The notes: generated from the sequence alone by a model not told the origin. Counted from the first letter of the stretch, positions 1 through 12,856 are shown. The stretch: 64,000 bases of DNA from Sabethes cyaneus (GCF_943734655.1 NC_071355.1:222380527-222444526); one strand, 5' to 3'. Numbers and translations are program-made.

Positions 1-87
1 AAAATTGCTGCATCCCGTTACATACATGAGTATTCCGTAGTTCTCTTTTTCATATAAGACATCAGTCTTGAATAAATTCTTGCAGTA

Positions 88-1049
88 GGGGAACTGTGGG
101 TAAGACGAACAGGGTGGGTAAGACGGACAGGTGGTGGATTCTACCAGTTAAGCAATAAAATTCGAAAATGTTTTGATGGGCATCCAACCATCTTGCTATC
201 TCATGATGTCTGAACGTTTCAATCATCATTTAGAACTTTCCAATTTTGATAAAGTACAGAAAAACTAAAAATTGGGCAAGATTCTGCGTTTGGATGTAAC
301 TTTTTTCCCATCGGAATTAAGCTTTTTGAGTGGTTTAATTCCAAAATGTTGCCCCTAGCATGAAGTATTTCGATTTAATACCTTTTCAAGTAACGTCTGC
401 ATTGAAATAATACGTAATTTCATTTGCGTATGAAAAATTGTGAACGCTTTAAAAAAATGTATAATGATGGGGTGAAATGGACAACTGATAGTGTGGGTAA
501 GATGGTCAGTGAACATATTATAATAAAATTGTTGATTTCGCTTCTTATTGGTATCTCAAGCATATAATTGAAAATTGAACCGGCAAACGTGAACTTCAAA
601 CAAATTAGCAGCGGCCAAGTATGAAACAGTTTTTGGAATGCTTGTTCAAATTGCCGCTGCCAAACAACTTTCTATTGGCTGCCTCTAGTGGGAGGGGGTG
701 GACTGCCCCCTTCATTTTTTGCACGCTACACCACCATATTTTACGTATTCAATTTGTTAAGGGTCAAAAATAATAATATGCGCTCAGTTGGGGCGATTTA
801 CAATACCTGTCCATCTTACCCCCACACATTGTCCGTTTCACCCGCAGCACTAAAAAAGTTCACTTTTTCGGACCATTTTTAAAACACAAAATACACTTCG
901 AAAAACATTTTTTGTTAAATATTTCACTAGCTGCTTTTGAAAACAATATGTTGAACTGAAGTAAACTGTATTTAGGTTTTATAAATCATAAGTTCTCTGC
1001 GTTATATTAGCTGTTCTTCTTAACCTGTTCGTCTTACCCACAGTTCCCC
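88..1049. mobile_element. Non-autonomous DNA transposon, 962 bp, TA target duplication
   Basis: The ends are perfect 26-bp inverted repeats at 88-113 and 1024-1049, beginning GGGGAACTGTGGGTAAGA. They are flanked by TA at 86-87 and 1050-1051. The core GGGTAAGA(C/T)GG recurs inside: again at 114-130, at about 494-506, and in reverse orientation at about 810-822, as expected of repeated transposase-binding sites. No transposase ORF is present. The TA duplication suggests the Tc1/mariner superfamily, but that is inference. Confidence 0.8.
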
Positions 1050-1085
1050 TATATGAATACAATCGGGCGTAAGATAGGGGTGGGC

Positions 1086-2901
1086 GCTCACTTTTTTATA
1101 ACTGTTCACTTTCAGGACATCAAATTGAACTAGGTTTGTCGCGGTCCTAAGAAATCTTGTTAGGACGAGAGAACTTTATCACTTTTTCTGGCGTATTTCC
1201 CAAGCACAGATATCAAGTGAGTGTAAGTCTGAACGTCGTAAAGAATCTTCAAAATGTTGGGACGTGTGGGTCTTGTGTCACTTTTTTTGAAACAAAGTAA
1301 TCGAAATCACAGCATAATCAGATGGTATGTTCAACTGTCGTGCCTGCCTTTGTAGCAAGGAGATCACCAAGAAAATGTAGGGCCATTTGACCTTGAAACA
1401 TTTCGTTAATTTTTACTCGTAAGATTGAAAAAGAAAGTCATAATAGAAATCATATAATTGCTACTACATCTATTATGAGTCGATCGGTATCTAAGACATG
1501 AAAATCCATTCATAGTTGGCAGAGATATGGTGTTCTAAATCTTTCATATTTCCGCGATGCTCGCATTTTTTTGAAATTTTGGGACAACACCCTATCCCAA
1601 ACCTTACCGTAAGACGTAGTCCTGAAAATGATTTTGCTTACAAAATTTGAATAAATTCGAAGCTCTTGTAAATTTTGTTATAGAGGAAAGTAGTAAACAG
1701 TAAACCAGCAGGAACTGTGTAGTTTGAGAAAAAAAAATTTAATTCAATTTTTCAATTTTTCAAGAAATTTTTCAATTCAATCGATGAACCAGAATTTTTA
1801 CTAAATGATAAAAGCACATTACCACAAGGTACTGATGCGAGAGATAAAGGCTCAATCTGGAAGTTCAAAAATAAAAAGTCAAAAAATACCAACATAAAAA
1901 ATATTTTCTTGATTGCTTGAGCATGGAATTCCGAGGAATTGAACAAAAAATCGTTGAAAATCGATTTCTGGATGAAAAAGACAATAATTGTCAATTTTTA
2001 AAAGACGGCGATATTGTAAAGACTGTTCTTAACCTTAAACTCGTATGCCGAAAATGACAATAAGTCGCAAGCAATCGATGATGAAATAAGTTTTCCCAAC
2101 GACGAGGTGGTTGGTAACGACAATGAAAACTTACTCCTTTCGTATGACATGATAATAAACGAATTGAATTTAGTATTAGGGTAGATATGCAGAAAACAAT
2201 GGTTGGCCCCTGAACTCACAGTTTATGTTGCCTAAACGCGACTTGATATTTTTGGTAAGATAATTGATTATTAAATTCCATTGATTAATTTCATAGAATA
2301 GCTATAAAATAAAGTAAAAATTAAACCCAGCACACCATTTTGTTTGTTGTTTTATTAAACAAAAGGCTAACCACAACACGAAATTTATTTTGTTTTTATG
2401 ACTATTGCTTGTATACTTCCAGAATTGGATGAATGCACATTTTTAATCTTAGATTTATCATGTACCCACCAATTTGAGGGATAATATTGTTAATATTAGG
2501 TGCTTTTGATTTGCCTCCCCAAGCAACAAATTGAGTTTTATTGTACTCTTATGATAGTATCTGTGACCAATTTTGGTAATGCAAACCATCATAAGAGTGT
2601 AACAAAACCATCATTGTTACTTGGGTCTCGTCCCAAAAGGTCGAAGATTCTTTACGACGTTTAATTCTATACGATAACATTTTGATATCTGTGCTTGGGA
2701 ATTACGCCCGAGTACAAACCCACCACTTTTCTTCAACCAATTTTATCGTTTGAACATTTACCCCAGTCTAATTTGATGTCCTGAAAGTAAACAGTTTTGT
2801 TGAAGTGTACAACCACCTCTCTCTTCAACGGCTTTTATCTTTTAACATTGAATCTAGTCCAATTTGATGTCCTGAACGTGAAACGTGATAGAAAAGTGAG
2901 C
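1086..2901. repeat. Imperfect inverted-repeat element
   Basis: Arms of 48 bp at 1086-1133 and 2854-2901 match with about six differences and share CAGGACATCAAATTG. A second right-arm-like copy lies at about 2764-2795. A further inverted pair sits inside (AAGCACAGATATCAA near 1202 and its reverse near 2685). No coding capacity is visible. A related, inverted partial copy occurs at about 25600-26110. Confidence 0.6.
2518..2625. mobile_element. Small MITE, 108 bp
   Basis: The ends are inverted copies: CCCAAGCAACAA on the left, and the reverse complement of the right end reads CCCAAGTAACAA. A further shared block is CTCTTATGAT. The element lies within the larger inverted-repeat element and is probably a later insertion. 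No clear target duplication was seen. Confidence 0.5.
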
Positions 2902-4180
2902 GGTCATTCTTTCCTTTTGCAAGGATGTATCCATATACTGCAAGGATTTGTGCGAAACTGTTGTCTTGCACGGAAACAGGACTAAAGGAATATTTGTGCA
3001 TTTGACATGTCCCAGCAATTCTCAAGGTGAGGACAACCAGTGACAGTCTTATCCGAGAATAGTTTTTGGACGTTTCATTTCCAGCTCTGCGTCAGTTAAT
3101 TGCTGGAAATTCTTTACATAATTTTTATTGAATTTCTGTCAAGTCTAATCGAATCTCATACTAAGACAGCCGATTGTTGAAAGCATCCTGGAAAATACCG
3201 ATTACTTGAATCAACCATTTTTTTTGTCAACGCAGCATGTACCGCAGAGAGAATTCCAATTCTAATTCCATTAAACTCCTTGAAATCAAGAGGAAGGAAG
3301 AAAGCGTGTACCTCCCGTACTAAACGCTTCCCATAAAGAAAATTTTTAATTTACAGTCGTTGGGAGTATCTTTGCTAATAAAGGTTACGTGATACTCCGG
3401 ACCCTCGGAGATGAACTAATGGCATTTAGACTTAAAACCAGGCTACTTTTGGCCAAGGATATAGCGTCTCATTTCGCTCTCTGAAAATAGATTTTTCTAC
3501 CAAATACATAAACTTAAATTGAAGTATTACCAGGTATGGCCACGTGGAGGCGCTGGGTAGGAGCTTGGAATGGCACTAGAGTTATGTTGGGCACTCTTTC
3601 CTAGATGCCTTTCCCATTGTATACCCATTTTATTAGTATTTTTGTCAAGGATGCAAAAAGTTGTGAAGTAGAGTGTCGAACGGAACTAGTAAGACGCAGA
3701 GTTAGGTAATTGATATTTTAGCTGGCTGTCCACATGCTAGTTGTAAGACAGTTATACTTCAAACCAATCTATCACAATGAATGGCGCTATGTACAATTTC
3801 GTGAAAGTTGACGAATACGAATCAGGGTTGTAAATGATAACCCAGAACGGCTATTTATTTTTTCGGTTCAACCGTAGTTGTAAGCAAGCTCCTTGAGTAA
3901 GCTAACTAGAACTGCATAGCAGTTTCAAACCAGATACTTAAAATTGACTAGTGCTATAAGTCATGGAAAAATTGTCAAAATATAAAAACGTCGCCAATCA
4001 TTAGAAGATGTGTAATGGTGGCCTGCGATGGTTTAACTCTTAGTTGGATATTTAAACTTAACTTCATTTAACAAATTTAGGCACAGACTTCCATACTTTT
4101 CTATTTCAACCAACGGACCAGAATATTATCCAAATAATCCAAATTCTCTTAAATTGGTCGAATTCAGGTCTTTCTCCTCT
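2902..4180. other. Unassigned intergenic DNA
   Basis: AT-rich sequence with no ORF I can support, no clear inverted repeats and no recognised family. It may hold old transposon debris. Confidence 0.4.
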
Positions 4181-4190
4181 TGGTTTAATT

Positions 4191-5060
4191 ACCCTGAAGC
4201 ATTTCATCCCAAACCTTCACCAAACTTTGCTTAAAAACATCCGCAGTCGATCCTTTGGTACTCCCTAGTTTACCTAGTACGTAACCTCATGCATAGAAGT
4301 CGAGAGGATTTAAATCAGGCGAAGGAATAGTCGAAGAAATGAAATCCGAAAAATTGTCTCCGAACTAAGCCTGTGTAGCTTACGCCTGGTGAGACGGTGC
4401 AGAAAATTGTTGGAAGCAGTATGGTGCATTCTTGTAGTTTTTTTGACGATGAGAAGCAAATGGTTCGATGTAATATTTATAGTGGATTTTAACACCAGGT
4501 TCAATAAACAGTAATGGAACCTTCAAAATATATCCATACCATAACCCTGGAAACATTCTGAAATCTTTGAACAACTAGTTGGTCCCCAGGAGTAACATTT
4601 TTTCATTCGAAAACAAAATTTCACAATCACCGTATCACACGAGCAGCTACCGACATCTTTCGAGTATTGCAACCTTCTGCTTTTCAGTCAAACCATTAAC
4701 CAGTTGTTTTTTTTTGTATGGAATCAATCGAAGATCATCTTTCAATATATTCTTCATGGTTGACGGTTAAATTCCCAGTTCCTTGGCCGTCTTACGTCCA
4801 GACTGATCTGGTTTCCATCGAATTTGCCTCTCTTACTCGTTTGATGGCTTCCGGTGTTCTTACAGAGTGTTTACGGCCATTTGCCAGGCCAGGAGTATTT
4901 ACCAAGAACCGGTTTCCTTGTATCGCTTATTGGTACGTAAGATGAATGTTTCGTTTCTTCCGAGTGGCTTCAGCCACTCTTAAAAATACCTTTGCGATCG
5001 AATTTTTTTCAAAAACAGACTTATCACAAGTTCTCTTTTTGCGTCCACGACTCTTAAACG
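4191..5060 (-). pseudogene. Degenerate mariner/Tc1-type transposase
   Basis: Read on the minus strand, this gives a decayed IS630-Tc1-mariner transposase. From the N-terminal side it shows a helix-turn-helix part (RTPEAIKRVR, then GRKTAKELGI-like, at about 4760-4900), a linker (NGLTEKQKVAILERCR, about 4670-4720), a DDE core (PLLFIEPGVKIHYKYYIE, about 4450-4530) and a C-terminal block with NPLDFYA and VKVWDEM (about 4200-4310). Several catalytic positions are lost. The family FSDEK is read as FSNEK, and QQDSAPSH is read as QQFSAPSH. The tryptophan after NPLDFYA is TGA, and there are other stops and frameshifts. It cannot encode an active enzyme. I did not find its terminal repeats. Confidence 0.7.
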
Positions 5061-8000
5061 AATGAAAATTCAAAACAAACTTGTAAGCTCTAAACAAAAA
5101 ATATACACCTCTGACACATCTGTGATTAACCCATTTTTAATTAAACGCGTCCAAAAACACTGACAGTTATTACTGCTCACTCTGTAATAACCTGCATTCT
5201 TATTTTTTAAATTTTACCTACTTAAATATTTTAAGACCTGCAATTACTCAAACAGTCCACCAAAACAATAGTACCAAGAATTACGATCACGAACTCCTCG
5301 AGCTTCACTCGAGTAATTATACCGAATGGACACCACTCACAATAATCTTTCTTTTCTTGCTCGTTTCCAGGTAACACCGACCACTCAAGTACAGTGGCAG
5401 CAAGCTGCCATTCATACATGCTTTCCGGTTCCAGCGAAGAAAAAATAAAACCAGTCTGAATATTCAGCCTGACTTAACTATAATTCCTGCCCATTTCTGC
5501 ACTTTTCCACCACTCGACAGTAGCGGCAGTGTACTATGCTATAAAGCAGAAAAATCAGGTAATGAAAAGAAAACCGCTTGCCAGTCGCCGTCGATGTCGG
5601 TGAAAGCTCAAGTGCTTTACAATTAAAAGTAACATTCTCAGCAGCTTACCAGTAATAGAGCAGTAGTAGTGCGTTGTAAAGTGCAGACTACCGCCCCACG
5701 ATTGCACTACTGCATCGGATGCACTTAACTGACCCGTTGTACCTATGTAGGTACCTAGTGCTCTCCTGCTTTTGGTCGGGTCGTATAATTTATACCTTTT
5801 TTGCCACACACCAAAGTGTGGGTGGTGGGGTGGTTTCGGTTAGCAGCAGCAGCCTGTGGTGCGATGCGCTTAATTTATTAGGTGTAAAGGTGTCAAGCTG
5901 CAGGAAGGTCAACTTAAAGCGACAACTACAAGTGCTAATCAAGTGGTATCTTTTTCACTTGAAAGGTGCTCGATGTAGAGTAATAGGACGAGAGAAAGCG
6001 TTTAAAGGGTTCTCACAAGACTTTAAGATAAATAAATTTTATTAAAATGGGTACTATACGTGAATAATTTTCCCTGCTCAAGGAGGATTATTCATTCTGA
6101 TGAATTTGTATTTTTTTTATCTGAAAAAAATGCAAAAAATTTAACTGTTCATATCTTAACAAATAATAGAGTTATCTGGTGGATTTCTAGCAAATTTTAA
6201 TATGTATTGTAATATATCACCAGCAAACATATTTTCCCAAATGACATCTGATTCCAACAATTTTCTGTTGGCAAAAATTTTCTGGTCACTCATGCGAACC
6301 AAACAGCAAAACTGGCGAAACCATCTCAATTGGACACATCTGGATTCTTCGGTTGATGTTGATGAAGGTTCCCTTTTCGGACTGGCCCTCATCTCGGTTT
6401 TGGGTGGTACAGTTTTTCCACAGCATCAAAAGATAGGATTTTAATTTATACAATACCAACTGACCGGAATTTCATTATTGCTAACGAAACGAGAATCCAT
6501 CCACATGACGATGACGATTCGGTCGACAAATCTGAGCCCGAACTCGGAATGTGTCCGGTTGAAGGATTTATCTGCAATTACGACGAATATGTAATAATTG
6601 CTCGCAGTCATATTTGATGATGCGCACTGTTGAGATATTTTTTTTGGATATAGCCAAATGTGACCCAATATTTGAGAGTCCCTTCTGCAGACTGATATTA
6701 GGCTAGATGCAGCACTAATTTTTCATCATTTTATATCATTCCAAAATGCTGCTGGGGTCAAAATTTATTTGCTATGTTTAAGTTACCCATACTTTCAATT
6801 ACGGTTTTTTGCCAAGTTCAAATACTTTTGGAACAAAAAATGAGCAATAAATTAATACACGCATAGCTATCAATTCGCATGCCAGACCACCGCAATAAAG
6901 GTCACATAATCGTAACGATTCATCATCCTGCAGTATTTACCCCCCTAGTGAGCAATCAATTGTGCACGATTCAAGAGTGACCACACAAATTTGCGGGTGC
7001 GCATTGGGGCTAGTACGGCCGGACGTCGTTCGTTGAATATTATTTGTAAAAGGTAACAACGTCAACAGGTCCAACAGCATCACCGGTTTTGATTTTGAGC
7101 AACAGCTAACGTTCATAATTTAATTACTGCTCTGGAAAGGACATCACTCAATTTGGTGTGCACACACTCTGTCTAGTTGAATAATATTTGCATTCGATTT
7201 CGTGACCATTAGATAGAGCATCGTGAGGACTGAGCGTCAGAAAACCATTCCATACTTAATTTCCCACAAGACGTAATTTATTTCTGCATATTTCCTCCGG
7301 CTACAATCGGTTTCATTTGCCGACCCCCGTCGCACGGTGTGGGAAATGCTCAATGCTAACGCTGAAACGGAGACACTATTTCTGTTCGTCATGGGAACAC
7401 TTCACGGGGCTAACCAATACCGGTTGCCCAATGAGACAAGCGCACAGTAGTGGCTGGGATGTCTCCAGCGAATCGTAAAGTAAGCATTTTAGTTTCTTCC
7501 GCCCCATCAATTTCCTAGCAAGCTACAATGGTTGCTATCCTGCGGCGCAGGATCTTCTCTCGCCAGATGGTGTATTCCACTTGATTGAACCGCCACCGCC
7601 AGTTTCGATCGTAATGACCCAGCGAACATGGGAACGTTTCATCGTGCTTCGGTACCGGCCGGCGGCGGCGCGGCGGGTGGTCGGTGGTCGCCTCTGATCA
7701 GGGGGCGCGACCGGAAAAGGGTTTAGGATTGGACCAACCACATCCGTTCGGCCGGCAACAGGAAGATCTAATTTGGAAGAGCTGCTTCTGTCTTGAAATG
7801 GCGATGAAGGCCCGTGGGCCTAGACTCTACACGCTCGTCTAGTGATGTTGGCGGAAGAAGAATTGGAAATCCAGTTTATCTGAAGGATTTCCATCTCAAG
7901 ATGGGAGAATGGGAAACTGCCAGCCATGCTGTGATAGCAAAATGTTTTACGGTTGATATAAAACGAGCGAACGATGAAACGGTGGAGTCAGGAAATGAAC

Positions 8001-8859
8001 GGCTTATGATTTGAAAACCAATTAAATTATAAGCAACCTCTGAAATGTGGTAATAATAAAACAAGAGTAAGCACTTTGAGAAGTTTGCCGCATGTAAAAT
8101 GGAAATATGTTAATTCCATGTTTGTCTGGTACGTTTTAATTATACCTCTGTTAGCTATAGGTATTTTCTATATTTTTCATGAAAAATCAATTACTAATTG
8201 AGCTGGCAAAAAATCCGCATATTTGTCATTCGAAAAACAACAAATTTATTTCATATTTCAATTTAGTGTTAGTTAATATCAAGTGAACTGTAAATATTTG
8301 TATACAGTATTCAAAGCTTTCAAAAGTTTAATTATCAAAATATCGATTCTTTTTATAGTTTATAATTAATTATTTTTATCTCTATCATGTATAATAGCAC
8401 TGGGCTCACGACACGGTAATTATTGTTTCTAATTAATTGAGTTGAGTGTTTTTTTTTTTCGAGTATGACAGACTATTACGTTGATTAATGCAATGTGGTT
8501 GCTTTCGAACAGTAAAACTTAATTACTTGGTTCGATTATTTCTATCACAATAATCCTCCAGTGCATCATCATATTCAACAACATCAAAAGTTGCTTTAAT
8601 AGTTAACATGAATCCATCGTTCGGTGGTTCTCCAGATATTCTTTAATGGATTGCGATCCGCACCGATTTACCGGTTGTCGAATTTTTTGCTGGTGGGATA
8701 GCTTGCTGAAATACGAGTTTTTTTTTGCGTCGGTATTTGGCTTTGGATGGAACCAATCATCTGTTCAGAAATTCATTAAAATTTGACGATAGCTTTCGTA
8801 TATTTCGTTAATACCCGGTAAATCTAACAAACGTTTCAAGGTATACTTTTTTTTCATCA
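5061..8859. other. Unassigned non-coding stretch
   Basis: No gene is supported. The ORFs are short, overlap on both strands and show no domain I recognise. The block at about 7540-7740 is unusually GC-rich, with CGGCGG runs, but its reading frames look like chance. It may be intergenic or intronic host sequence. Confidence 0.35.
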
Positions 8860-9300
8860 GGAAAGATCACTTAGTTGCTTAGTTTCCTCAAGTAGCTTAG
8901 AGCCAGAGAAGGTCGCCAGGGTAGAGACTCGATGATGGGTAACTCGTCGCCAAGTTGTAGAACATCTCGACACACACCAGTCACCTTCGTGGTGTCTTGA
9001 TGGGAGGGGGAGTGGGGGGCCCTTGAAGAGAACAGATTTCGCTTCACTGGTCGTTCGGTATTCTTGTGACGTGGCCGGCTCAGCGTGGCTTCCCGGCTTT
9101 CGCCAGGTGTACGATGGGAATCTCTCTAAGAAATGCCTACAGCTTATGGTTTTTTTGCCAACACCATTCTCCGCTATTTGTTTGTAATCCGCCAAAAATA
9201 GCCAGTAACGACAAACGATGTTTTTCTTCTGTAAGCAAAGTTACAATGTCAAGTTCGTAAAGGATTACCGATCTTACTGGTATTTCGGTTAGCGTTTTGT
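8860..9300 (-). pseudogene. LINE-B 3' fragment (C-terminal RT-polyprotein region)
   Basis: The minus strand matches the C-terminal part of the LINE copy at 55915-57590. Recognisable pieces include the segment giving REIPIVHLAK, an AGHVTR-type block in place of AGHVVRMPD, and FGGLQTNSGEW. Frameshifts and stops break it. It is one of at least six LINE-B fragments in the window and carries only the 3' end, as is usual for 5'-truncated LINE insertions. Confidence 0.65.
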
Positions 9301-9364
9301 GCTGTGGCGTATCCTAGATCGAAGCGTCTTGTGGAGAGAAAAGTACTCCAGTTCGCACAAATAA

Positions 9365-9448
9365 TAGGCCGTATGAATAAAAGAGTTAGAGCATACTCTC
9401 CCATAAGATTTACACGGGAAAAGCAAACTGTTTTATTCATACGGCCTA
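9365..9448. mobile_element. 84-bp MITE with 18-bp perfect inverted ends
   Basis: TAGGCCGTATGAATAAAA at 9365-9382 is repeated in perfect reverse complement at 9431-9448. The interior is about 48 bp and non-coding. The target duplication cannot be decided because the flanks are AT-rich. Confidence 0.65.
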
Positions 9449-9835
9449 ATGTTTGATGCTAGCGCTGCTTCGACGCACTATGGATCCTCTCCATACAAAA
9501 GCTGGACAAAAATAAACAAGTTGTCCGAAGATACTAAAAATGCCACTTACTGGTAATTTTGTGTACCTAAATCTGATTTTTGCATTTAAAATGTTCTAAA
9601 ATTATCATATGAACGCCTAAGGTTGACTTAAAATTTTTATTAATACTGTAAATCATATAGGGCGAAGTTCTGTATGGCCGGACAGGCCTCTATGCATATG
9701 ATTGATGTTTTTAAATAAACATGAAACTCAGAAAACTGCTGGAAAGAATATGTAAATTTACAAAGCTAACTGTGGTATTATTTATTTTTCTAAGTATCGG
9801 CTAAATGAGGTACACTCAAGTCACTTTTCACGCGA

Positions 9836-9955
9836 ATGATGCGTTCCACGTAAATCGAAACAGCGTAAATTCCGAAATTCGCGTTAAGTACCGCGTAAAT
9901 TTCAAAATCGCGAAAAAACCACGTAAATTCTGAAATTTGCGTAAAAAGCGATTTC
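9836..9955. repeat. Short diverged repeat rich in CGTAAATT motifs
   Basis: Variants of CGCGTAAATT, ACGTAAATTC and GCGTAAATTCCGAAATT recur several times within 120 bp in both orientations. It looks like the end of an old MITE. No full boundaries were found. Confidence 0.35.
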
Positions 9956-9974
9956 AGTGTATTTTAATTTTAGG

Positions 9975-10390
9975 TAAAAATACTAAAATGAGCAATTCTG
10001 TTAGTATTGAATACCATAGCAATAACAAAATAAAATATTAATTATTTTTCCTTATAATACTAAAAGGAGATATTCATTTAGTATTATGTATCATCTGAAT
10101 AACTTAACGAGATATTTCATTTTTTTTCTTAAAATGTCAAAATGAGATATAGATTTAGTATTGAATAGCATAGTAATACCAAACTGAGATATTCGATTGA
10201 CGTCCCGTGTGCAAAAACATATGATATTATTTAGGTATTGCAATAGCAAAATCAGTTATTATTCAAGTGTTTATAGAACATTTTTTAGCTATTATTTTAG
10301 CTATTTTACCTCTTATATCAACCTCGTCAATACCAAATTCAGATATGCAGTTATTCACCCAAAAAATATCTGGATCAGGTATTCTTCAGT
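9975..10390. repeat. Degenerate tandem repeat with AATGAGATAT-like units
   Basis: Units containing ATACYAAAMTGAGATATT and TAGTATTGAATAGCATAG recur roughly every 40-80 bp with heavy divergence. The stretch is non-coding and AT-rich. It borders the DD37E transposon remnant. Confidence 0.4.
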
Positions 10391-10420
10391 AATTTTCTCT
10401 TGCTCGGGAACACGCTTGTG

Positions 10421-10745
10421 ATCCTGATCGCTAATGTAACATCCATTCTGTTCGCATTTTTCCTTCCGTAGATTCGTAGTAACGTTTAATCACACGACTT
10501 ACCGTTGACTGCACGTTTCAGAGTTGTTTTCTGATGTCTCGATGAGAGAGTTGTGGATTTTCCATTAATTCGCGACGTTGCTTTTTGGGTAACGCCATGT
10601 TTCCAATTTTCAAAAACTGACATCGATAAAAATAGAGTGTAAACAATACGCTCTAAATCACTTCTACTCAAGTGTTCAAGAGAAAATACCCAATAGGTAT
10701 TTTCTACAGCGTTTTTTCCGTGATGCAGTTTGATGTGGAACCCTA
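10421..10745 (-). pseudogene. 5' part of a DD37E-type Tc1/mariner transposon
   Basis: The sequence matches 34640-34886 over most of its length. Shared blocks include GAGAAAATACCCAATAGGTA and CAGCGATAAAAATA-like text (minus strand). The minus-strand ORF start reads RSDLERIVYTLFLSMSVFENW, the N-terminal part of the same transposase remnant found at 34.2-34.9 kb. Only the element's 5' end and N-terminal coding region survive. The DDE core is missing. Confidence 0.6.
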
Positions 10746-10847
10746 AGTAATAAAACTGTTAAGAAAGCAAATTTACTGTAGACTAATCTCAAGTTTTTAG
10801 TCTTGACCTTGAAATGCGATCATACATATATATTAATTTTTTTTTTT

Positions 10848-11052
10848 AAACGATGGTTCTACAATTGATGAAGGGACGGTAGGGGAAAGAAAATGTCCAT
10901 TGGACAAAAGGTAGGAGTCAAAATGACTACTTGTCAAGCATAGCTACCAATACCCCCCCCCCCCCTTCCTTTCCGCTCTTCCCCTCCTTCACCAAAAAAA
11001 TTTTCATTTTCTTTCCCCTACCGTCCCTTCATCAATTGTAGAACCATCGTTT
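10848..11052. mobile_element. Foldback MITE with perfect 48-bp arms
   Basis: The arm at 10848-10895 (starting AAACGATGGTTCTACAAT) is the exact reverse complement of 11005-11052. Poly-T and poly-A tracts extend the arms outward to about 10837-11064. The 109-bp loop holds a run of 13 C at about 10955. It lies just downstream of the 3' end of LINE-A1. It is non-coding, and its transcript would form a strong hairpin. Confidence 0.8.
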
Positions 11053-11110
11053 CAAAAAAAAAATTTACTGTGGTTGCCTCTTAACTTACATACTTAATTG
11101 GCCTAACGTC

Positions 11111-12505
11111 TTACGACAAGGCCTGCGCAGTATAATTTCTCCATCTGTTTCTGTGGTCAATGGCAACTGATCTCCAGTTCCGCGGGCTCCCAGTGCTCGC
11201 CAGATCTCGCTCCACCTGGTCTTGCCACCTCGCTCGCTGTGCCCCTCTTCGTCTTGTTCCTAGCGGATTTGATGCGAAAACCATTTTTACAGAGTTGTCC
11301 GGCATTCTAGCAACATGTCCTGCCCAACGTATCCGTCCAGCTTTAACCACTTTCTGAATGCTTGGTTCGCCGTAGAGGCGCGCTAGCTCGTGGTTCATTC
11401 TTCGCCTCCATACACCGTGCTCTTGCACTCCGCCAAAGATGGTTCTTAGCAACCGCCGTTCGAAAACTCTGAGTGCTCGTAGGTCCTCTTCTAGCAGTGC
11501 CCACGTTTCGTGCCCGTAGAGGACAACCGGTCTAATTAGCGTTTTGTACAGTGTGCACTTTGTACGGGGGCTCAAATTGTTCGACCGCAAGTGTTTGTAG
11601 AGTCCGTAGTAGGCCCGACTTCCGCTGATAATACGTCTTTTAATCTCACGGCTGGTATTGTTGCCCTCTATTGCCAGTGAGCCAAGGTATCCGAACTCGT
11701 CGACTACCTCGAACTCATCCCCGTCGATTACCACGGTACTGCACAAGCGGGCCCTGTCGCGCTCGGTCCCGCCCGCCAGCATATACTTCGTTTTAGACGT
11801 ATTTATCTTCAATCCAATCTTCTCTGCTTCGCGTTTTAGTCTGGTGTACTAATCTTCCACCGCTTCAAGTGTTATACTGACAGCATCCACGTCGTCAGCA
11901 AAGAAGATAAATTGACTGGATTTATTGAAAATCATGCCCCGCATTTCGATCGCCGCTCGTCTTATAACACCTTCAAGCGCAATGTTGAATAGCAGGCAGG
12001 AAAGACCATCTCCTTGTCGAAGTCCCCTGCGAGATTCGAATGGGTCCGACAATCCACCCGAGATTCTCACACTACACTGGATCCCATCCATCGTAGCCAT
12101 AATAAGTCTAGCAAGCTTACCCGGAAAGCCGTTTTCGTCCAAAATTTTCCATAGGTCTTGTCGGTTTACGCTATCATATGCGGCTTTGAAATCGACGAAC
12201 AGGTGGTGCGTGGGTACTCGGAATTCGCGACACTTCTGGAGGATCTGCCGCAGGGTGAAGATTTGGTCCGTTTTAGACCGACCCTCCATGAAGCCGACCT
12301 GGTAACTTCCCACAGATCTATGGACTATTGGCGATAGTCTATGAAAGATGACTTGGGACCGCACTTTATAGGTGGCATACAGGATAGTGATTGCTCGGTA
12401 GTTCTCACAATCCAGCTTATCACCTTTCTTGTAGATTGTAGATAGGACAGATAACTCCGCCTTTCCACTCCTCTGGTAGTCGTTCCGTATCCCAAATCTT
12501 GACAA
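11111..12505 (-). pseudogene. LINE-A1 reverse transcriptase and C-terminal region, one in-frame stop
   Basis: Two blocks in the same frame (12505-11849 and 11812-11111) form the RT and C-terminal region of a LINE polyprotein. RT hallmarks are GDKLDCENYRAIT, QVGFMEGRSKTDQI, DFKAAYDSVNRQDLW, RRGLRQGDGLSCLLFN and the catalytic box FFADDVD. The C-terminal part shows LYKTLIRPVVLYG, VFERRLLRTIFGG and GRIRWAGHVARMPDN. A TAG just after the EAVED segment interrupts the frame. The sequence after it continues in frame, so one substitution seems enough to account for the break. Upstream of 12505 the frame is lost by an indel. The protein would copy LINE RNA by target-primed reverse transcription if intact. 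Confidence 0.75.
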
Positions 12506-12856
12506 TCAGTTGCTGCAGACAGCCGGTCAACTTATTCGGGCCCATTTTAATAAGTTCCGCTCCAATGCCATTCTGTCCCACTGTTCCTCAGCCGCTGGAT
12601 GGCTTCTTTAACTTCCCTTATCGATGGGGGTGGCACATCTTGCTTGCTTGTTGCTTGTTGCTGGCTACACCAACGTGGTCACTTCCTCCGCTATCATGGT
12701 CTTCCGCCGGTCTTTCGATCATCTCACGGTCGTCAGTCAAGATACCTCCATCTTTATTTCTGCACATTTCGGTCTGCGGCACGAAGCGAGATCCGTTGAG
12801 TCTCTGATAGAACTTCCGTGTGTCACGATGAAAGCGGTACAGCTGTTCGAGTTCTT

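Noticed and set aside
6156..6668. Possible piggyBac-like transposase remnant
   Set aside because: Overlapping ORFs on both strands, with no DDBD motif or typical block recognisable.
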